From the NCBI GenBank assembly GCA_016936395.1, contig JAFGXY010000056.1, positions 1-56,431 of the forward strand: a DNA stretch of 56,431 nucleotides. The letters run 5' to 3'. The translations under genes and the position numbers were made by a program. Shown here one piece after another: positions 52,942-56,431 of the stretch (the stretch's first letter is position 1; every line of letters starts with the position of its first letter). Source of the DNA: Paracoccaceae bacterium. Lineage in GTDB: Bacteria; Pseudomonadota; Alphaproteobacteria; Rhodobacterales; Rhodobacteraceae. The notes under the pieces are model-generated. The model saw only the letters and a program-made list of their open reading frames with translations, did not search any database and was not told where the DNA came from.

Positions 52942-53524
52942 TGCCCGCGTCCTCTTTCGTGACCGACAGCACATTCTGCCGCATCAGGCGGAGCAGCGGT
53001 TCGCGGGCCGCTGGAACTTCCATGCACACCTGTTGCAGGATGTTCCGAAGCTGGACCCATTCGGGTGATTGAGACAGGTTGACGGAGACGGTCAGGTTTG
53101 TGCTCATGCGTCCGTGCATGGTGGAAATGTCTCGGAGGATCTTCCGCAGGCCTTCCATTGCCGACAACGCGAACGCGTCATCCTCGTTTTCCTCGGCGCG
53201 GCTGATCAGCTTTTCGACGCGCGCGGCAAGGCTCTCGTATGTCCGCCCGACGTCAAGGCGATCCTCATTCAGGATTGCAGTGTCGCCTTCGATCTTCGAT
53301 AGGCGCACGTCCGCCAGCACGGCGCGCACCATTTCCTCGTCGATATGCTCCTTGCGGAAGCGAACGAGCGTGTCCGGGTGCAAGCCGAGACGCTTCGAGA
53401 TCGCGGCTTTCGTCATCCCGCCGGGAAGGTTGTTCTCGCCGAGGATGATCTGCTTGATGATGGTCTTGCGCTCTGGATGCAGTAGGATCGTGTTCCTACG
53501 GCCCCTGCCTTTCGGATCAGCCAT
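52931..53524 (-). CDS. Terminase small subunit-like protein
   Basis: 197 residues. An N-terminal helix-turn-helix, MTKAAISKRLGLHPDTLVRF, is followed by helical regions (VGRTYESLAARVEKLISRAE) as in TerS proteins that bind pac or cos DNA. It overlaps the large-subunit gene by 11 bases; the identification relies on this order and the HTH. The ATG at 53524 lies one base after the upstream stop. Confidence 0.7.
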   Translation of the reverse strand: MADPKGRGRRNTILLHPERKTIIKQIILGENNLPGGMTKAAISKRLGLHPDTLVRFRKEHIDEEMVRAVLADVRLSKIEGDTAILNEDRLDVGRTYESLAARVEKLISRAEENEDDAFALSAMEGLRKILRDISTMHGRMSTNLTVSVNLSQSPEWVQLRNILQQVCMEVPAAREPLLRLMRQNVLSVTKEDAGIGI

Positions 53525-53525
53525 T

Positions 53526-53927
53526 TTAAGAAACACCCGACGCTTGTGTTGCGGAGGTGATGGGGCGGCAATTATCGTCCGCATACCATCGGACACGCGC
53601 CCGAAGCCTGTCCCATTCCTCAACGGAGAGATCGACCAAATGATCGTAGACGCGATTTGCCGCCTTCACCCCCATGCCGCGCGTGAGCAGATCATGGCGA
53701 ACATTGCCAAGATTGACGCCGCCGAGGTGCAACTGCATCGCCTGAGCCAGAACGTGGATCAGCGCGTTGGTCGTGCTGCTTGACGCATCGACCTTTTCGA
53801 CGCCGTTGCGCGTCGCAATGGAAAGGCCATCGCGGAGGGCGATAACCTCGTCCTCCGCATTCATGCCGACTACGACCCGAAAGGCGTAGTCGAGACAGGC
53901 ACGATCCTCAGGAGTCGCTTTGGGCAT
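53526..53927 (-). CDS. Unknown protein upstream of terminase (133 aa)
   Basis: Starts MPKATPEDRACLDYAFRVVV. AGGAGG lies nine bases upstream. Helical; AMQLHLGGVNLGNVRHDLLT is its most distinctive stretch. No family recognised. It overlaps the upstream gene by 20 bases. Confidence 0.65.
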   Translation of the reverse strand: MPKATPEDRACLDYAFRVVVGMNAEDEVIALRDGLSIATRNGVEKVDASSSTTNALIHVLAQAMQLHLGGVNLGNVRHDLLTRGMGVKAANRVYDHLVDLSVEEWDRLRARVRWYADDNCRPITSATQASGVS

Positions 53928-54555
53928 TTGCTGCGGCCTCCTGAAGTTCGAAGATGGTCCGGGCGTGGGCGGGCAGATCGTCGAGGCTGTTGAAGGTGCG
54001 AACCTTGAAGCCTTCGCGTTCAGCGGCCATGCGGCGATTGATGATGCCTTCACCCGTCTGCATGTCTGCCCGGAGCCAGCGCACCATTTCATGCCGATCA
54101 TCGAAGGTGAAAACTTTCGACTTCATGACTTCTGGGCGTGCATTGTTCCGCATGGTTGGGTCTTCGCCGCTGTCCAGAATACGGAGAGGAACGCCACGCG
54201 AGGTAGCGGCGGCTTTGGCTTCCCGGTACGCTTGAGCGTTGCGCGCCTGATCTCTTGTCAGCACGACCTCGTTGCCATGATCACCGCCACCGGAGGCAAG
54301 GCGCACAGAGCCGTCCGGTTGCGTGACGAGGTTCAGGCTAGCGCGCTTGCGGTCGCGTTCTTCCTGTTCCAGCTTGTCGAAGATGTCGGGTGCGGGAGAT
54401 TTGGCCGCGCGCCTTGCGTCCTTCACCTCGTCCAGGAGGCGGACATTGTGATCGCGAACTCCCTGAATAAGCGCGCCTTGCTTTTGGACGGTCTCGGTCA
54501 GTGATGCGACTTGCTGCATCAAGGCTTGGATTGCGGCGGTCGTATCGTCAGGCAT
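53908..54555 (-). CDS. Unknown coiled-coil protein upstream of terminase (215 aa)
   Basis: The first 45 residues (QALMQQVASLTETVQKQGAL and QGVRDHNVRLLDEVKDAR) form a coiled coil. The rest is charged and includes a GDHGNEVVLTRDQARNAQAY linker. A scaffold or packaging accessory role is possible but not shown. AGAGGA precedes the ATG at 54555. Confidence 0.6.
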   Translation of the reverse strand: MPDDTTAAIQALMQQVASLTETVQKQGALIQGVRDHNVRLLDEVKDARRAAKSPAPDIFDKLEQEERDRKRASLNLVTQPDGSVRLASGGGDHGNEVVLTRDQARNAQAYREAKAAATSRGVPLRILDSGEDPTMRNNARPEVMKSKVFTFDDRHEMVRWLRADMQTGEGIINRRMAAEREGFKVRTFNSLDDLPAHARTIFELQEAAANAQSDS

Positions 54556-54688
54556 TGGATGGTCCTCTCATGACAAAAATGGGCGCGACTTTCGCCACGC
54601 CCTGAGTGTCAGGAAAGGGGTGCGCGCCGCGTCTTAGCTTGACGATGGAACCTTTCCCGGTTGCTCCGCAAGAAAAGGACGAGGTAAT

Positions 54689-55492
54689 TCAGGCCGCCTT
54701 GCGGGACTCTTTGAGGTAGAGGCGCAAGCCTGCGTTCGGCTGATATTGGGGCAGCCGCTTTCCTTTTGCCGTCCAGTCGATTTCGACATTCGGGAGGGCA
54801 GCGCGGAGGGTTTCGACAAAGGCGTGGGGGTCTTTCGCAAGGAAGGTGAGGGAGTTTAATCCAGCACGGGATGCCTGCGTGACCGTCCACAACGCCTGAC
54901 CGATGGGGGTGCGCAGGGACGGAAGGGGGCCAAGGATGCGAGAGGTTTCGCCGTCATTCCATTGCCGAGAAGCCCGCAAGTGCCCAGAACATGAGACAAA
55001 GAGGGGGTCATCAACCACGGTCACGTCCACGTCCTCAGGTTCGATCCGTTGCGGTACGGGCTTGATGATCGGCAGTCGTTGGCGTCGGGGCGGCGTCGGG
55101 GTGCCCATGGACGTGGGCTTGGGTTCGGTTGCGGGCTTGGCCGATGGTGTGGGCCTGTGGCCCAATGAGGCCCAGCGGGCGCGAGCGCGTTCAAGGCGTT
55201 GGGCGAGGTGCACGCCCCCGGGTGGGTCAACCTTGCCGTCTAGGATCATCCGCACGCGGGTTGCGAGCAGATCACCATCAAGGTCGAGGTAGGAACACCA
55301 CCTGTTGCGCCAGTGTGCCAACTGTCCGTAACGATCAGTCAAGTAGCGCATGGCTTGAACGGCTTCGGTATCGACGTCTTCACGCGTGCCTAGATGGAAC
55401 ATGTCCGTGAAGGCTTGGGCGAGGATCGCGGCAGCAAGGGATTGCTCAGGCGTCGAGGCGCGGGTGCGCCAGATCGGTGGCATAACAGTCAT
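54689..55492 (-). CDS. Unknown protein in the late-type unit (267 aa)
   Basis: Starts MTVMPPIWRTRASTPEQSLA. An N-terminal helical part (about 1-105), a Pro/Ser/Thr-rich linker (PTPSAKPATEPKPTSMG), and a C-terminal domain (about 150-267) with DVTVVDDPLFVSCSG. No family recognised. No clear ribosome site before 55492; an internal ATG at 55483 is possible. Confidence 0.55.
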   Translation of the reverse strand: MTVMPPIWRTRASTPEQSLAAAILAQAFTDMFHLGTREDVDTEAVQAMRYLTDRYGQLAHWRNRWCSYLDLDGDLLATRVRMILDGKVDPPGGVHLAQRLERARARWASLGHRPTPSAKPATEPKPTSMGTPTPPRRQRLPIIKPVPQRIEPEDVDVTVVDDPLFVSCSGHLRASRQWNDGETSRILGPLPSLRTPIGQALWTVTQASRAGLNSLTFLAKDPHAFVETLRAALPNVEIDWTAKGKRLPQYQPNAGLRLYLKESRKAA

Positions 55493-55502
55493 GGCGCAAC
55501 TG

Positions 55503-55772
55503 TCAGGCGTTCAGGGCGTTGCCGATGGATTGCACCCAGCGCCAAGGCAGGTCGATGTGACCGTGGATGGCCGTGATGCGCAGGCCTGTGTCCGTTGGAT
55601 ACACCTGATAGTGAGGGGTGCTGTCCACGGGGGCGGTCGAGGGGTCGGTGGCGAAGGCAATCAACTGATCACCAAGGCTGGTCGCACCTTCGATCTTGAG
55701 GTTCGAGGTGCTGTTGATCCCGGTCAGGGTGATGGTGGCGGTGGACCCGTCGAGGGCGGCTGTGAAGGTCAT
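55503..55772 (-). CDS. Unknown beta-rich protein (89 aa)
   Basis: Starts MTFTAALDGSTATITLTGIN with AGGAG eight bases upstream. Thr/Ile-rich repeats of beta type suggest a small virion or surface protein, but no family is recognised. It starts the visible minus-strand unit and ends ten bases before the next gene. Confidence 0.6.
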   Translation of the reverse strand: MTFTAALDGSTATITLTGINSTSNLKIEGATSLGDQLIAFATDPSTAPVDSTPHYQVYPTDTGLRITAIHGHIDLPWRWVQSIGNALNA

Positions 55773-56050
55773 GGGTTTGCTCCTGTGATGTGCCATCACG
55801 TTTACAACCCGCTGTGGGGGCGTTGGCGAAAGATGAAGGTGGAGCCGGGGGCAAATGAGGTGTTGTGGCAGCGCGGGCGCACGCGGGGCCAACCGCGTTC
55901 GGGCATCGGCATAGGGCGATACGTCGGGACATGCGACAGCGCCGCAGCAGATGAAGGGTGGTGTGGGGTTCGCGGGGCATTCTGCGTGATCGGGAAGGAT
56001 GCGCGTGTCACCGCCCGGTAATAGGCGACCTAGTTTGCCGACTATCCGCA

Positions 56051-56087
56051 TTGTTGCAAGCAATGTTGCAAGCAATGTTGCAAACTG
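56051..56087. repeat. Three direct 12-bp repeats and right inverted repeat
   Basis: TTGTTGCAAGCA, ATGTTGCAAGCA and ATGTTGCAAACT follow each other from 56051. Bases 56062-56087 are the reverse complement of 46486-46510 with one extra C. The direct repeats look like protein-binding iterons. Confidence 0.75.
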
Positions 56088-56134
56088 ACCGGGGCGAACG
56101 ATGATCCTGCTTTGGTTAGAATCGGTTAGCGGAT

Positions 56135-56170
56135 CAGACTACTTGATGCCAAGGCAAGTGGTCTGGTTTT
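56135..56170 (+). terminator. Stem-loop followed by GTTTT
   Basis: Arms CAGACTACTTG and CAAGTGGTCTG pair with one mismatch around nine bases and are followed by GTTTT. It looks like a rho-independent terminator on the plus strand, but no supported plus-strand gene precedes it. Confidence 0.4.
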
Positions 56171-56346
56171 CGAGGGCAGTTGCGACCAAGTCGCAAGGAA
56201 GCAGGTGGAGATAGCGGGGGAAGATAGGCCTGTGGGATGGAGCGAAGGGATCGTCGTCGTGGCCACGCAAAGGCGCAAACCACCATCGGTTTTCAAATCC
56301 CTTGCGCGAAAATTAATGGATGGATGGCTCTTTTCAAACCTCCATC

Positions 56347-56431
56347 TGTTGATTGCCACTGAGATTTGACCCGGCAGCAGCCAAAATTGTCATTGAGAAT
56401 TGACCCATGTGCAACCTTGCCCCGGCTTGAA
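56347..56431. mobile_element. End of a probable insertion sequence, cut by the window edge
   Basis: Begins TGTTGATTGCCACTGAGATT. The motif ACTGAGATTTGACCC (56358) recurs as ATTGAGAATTGACCC (56392), 34 bases later. Repeated end motifs of this wording are typical of IS21-type elements (from memory, not verified). The transposase genes would lie to the right. Confidence 0.5.

Larger units (their letters stand above)
46422..56346. mobile_element. Phage-like accessory region adjoining tRNA-Ala (prophage, satellite or remnant)
   Basis: Beyond the tRNA the genes are short, overlapping, of lower GC by eye and mostly unrecognised. They include terminase subunits, an exonuclease-BRCT protein and an ART-like protein. 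A 25/26-bp inverted repeat lies near both ends (46486-46510 and 56062-56087). No integrase, portal, capsid, tail or lysis gene is visible. No copy of the tRNA 3' end was found before 56347, so the true right boundary probably lies outside the window. Confidence 0.65.
55773..56346. other. 574 bases without a supported gene, rich in short repeats
   Basis: It contains three 12-bp repeats (56051-56086), the right inverted repeat (56062-56087), an 11-bp stem followed by GTTTT (56135-56170), and a perfect TTGCGAC-CAA-GTCGCAA palindrome (56180-56196). A short frame from GTG 56259 (MATQRRKPPSVFKSLARKLM) has AAGGGA upstream and runs into the insertion-sequence end, so a real gene may be cut there. The upstream minus-strand frame of the 89-aa gene looks composition-driven and I do not support it. 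Confidence 0.55.

Noticed and set aside
55832-56021. Plus-strand 62-codon frame starting at an ATG
   Set aside because: No ribosome site, no hydrophobic or domain pattern, and composition matches antisense noise.

Overview
The window looks like a chromosome segment of a Rhodobacteraceae alphaproteobacterium (Rhodobacter/Paracoccus/Tabrizicola-like; genus not decidable here). The reasons are high GC, a pccB - small lipoprotein - pccA arrangement with an ScfR/PccR regulator, a VPLPA-CTERM protein, a betI-betB-betA block divergent from a choXWV transporter, bioMNY, a TIGR02300 protein beside a tRNA, and intergenic palindromes that recur in this family.

Bases 1-7.9 kb hold propionyl-CoA carboxylase (pccB, two small lipoproteins, two short proteins of unknown role, the first 61 codons of pccA), a divergent DUF486 membrane protein, an MFS drug exporter, the regulator pccR with two perfect TTTGCAAA boxes over its leader, a YdcH protein and a secreted nuclease. 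Bases 8-14.7 kb are choline uptake and oxidation to glycine betaine (choXWV rightward, betIBA leftward, a dyad operator between). Then come topA and dprA (leftward), gabT, a glycine-zipper lipoprotein, the biotin ECF transporter bioMNY, aroQ, and the divergent metF/metR pair.

Bases 25-34.8 kb carry a VPLPA-CTERM protein, a decayed L,D-transpeptidase, a three-repeat SH3 protein, suhB, a rhomboid protease, putA, pepT and a methyltransferase. Bases 34.8-44.3 kb form the sucCDAB-lpd cluster (succinyl-CoA synthetase, 2-oxoglutarate dehydrogenase and its E3). It has a cluster of TGTGATCACA boxes upstream and four small genes inserted among the enzymes; one of these has its 5' end duplicated around a large palindromic repeat. 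GntR, YgjP-type metallopeptidase and TIGR02300 genes follow.

From a tRNA-Ala(GGC) at 46.35 kb the character changes. To the right end there is a phage-like accessory region of lower GC by eye, with very short or overlapping genes. It carries a possible sliding-clamp-like protein, a DEDDh exonuclease fused to BRCT, an ADP-ribosyltransferase-like protein, a run of small unknown genes and a terminase (small subunit plus a large subunit split into separate ATPase and nuclease genes). No portal, capsid, tail, lysis or integrase gene is visible. A 25/26-bp inverted repeat lies at both sides of this block, and what looks like the end of an insertion sequence begins 85 bases before the window ends. 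It is either a phage satellite or remnant, or one side of a larger prophage.
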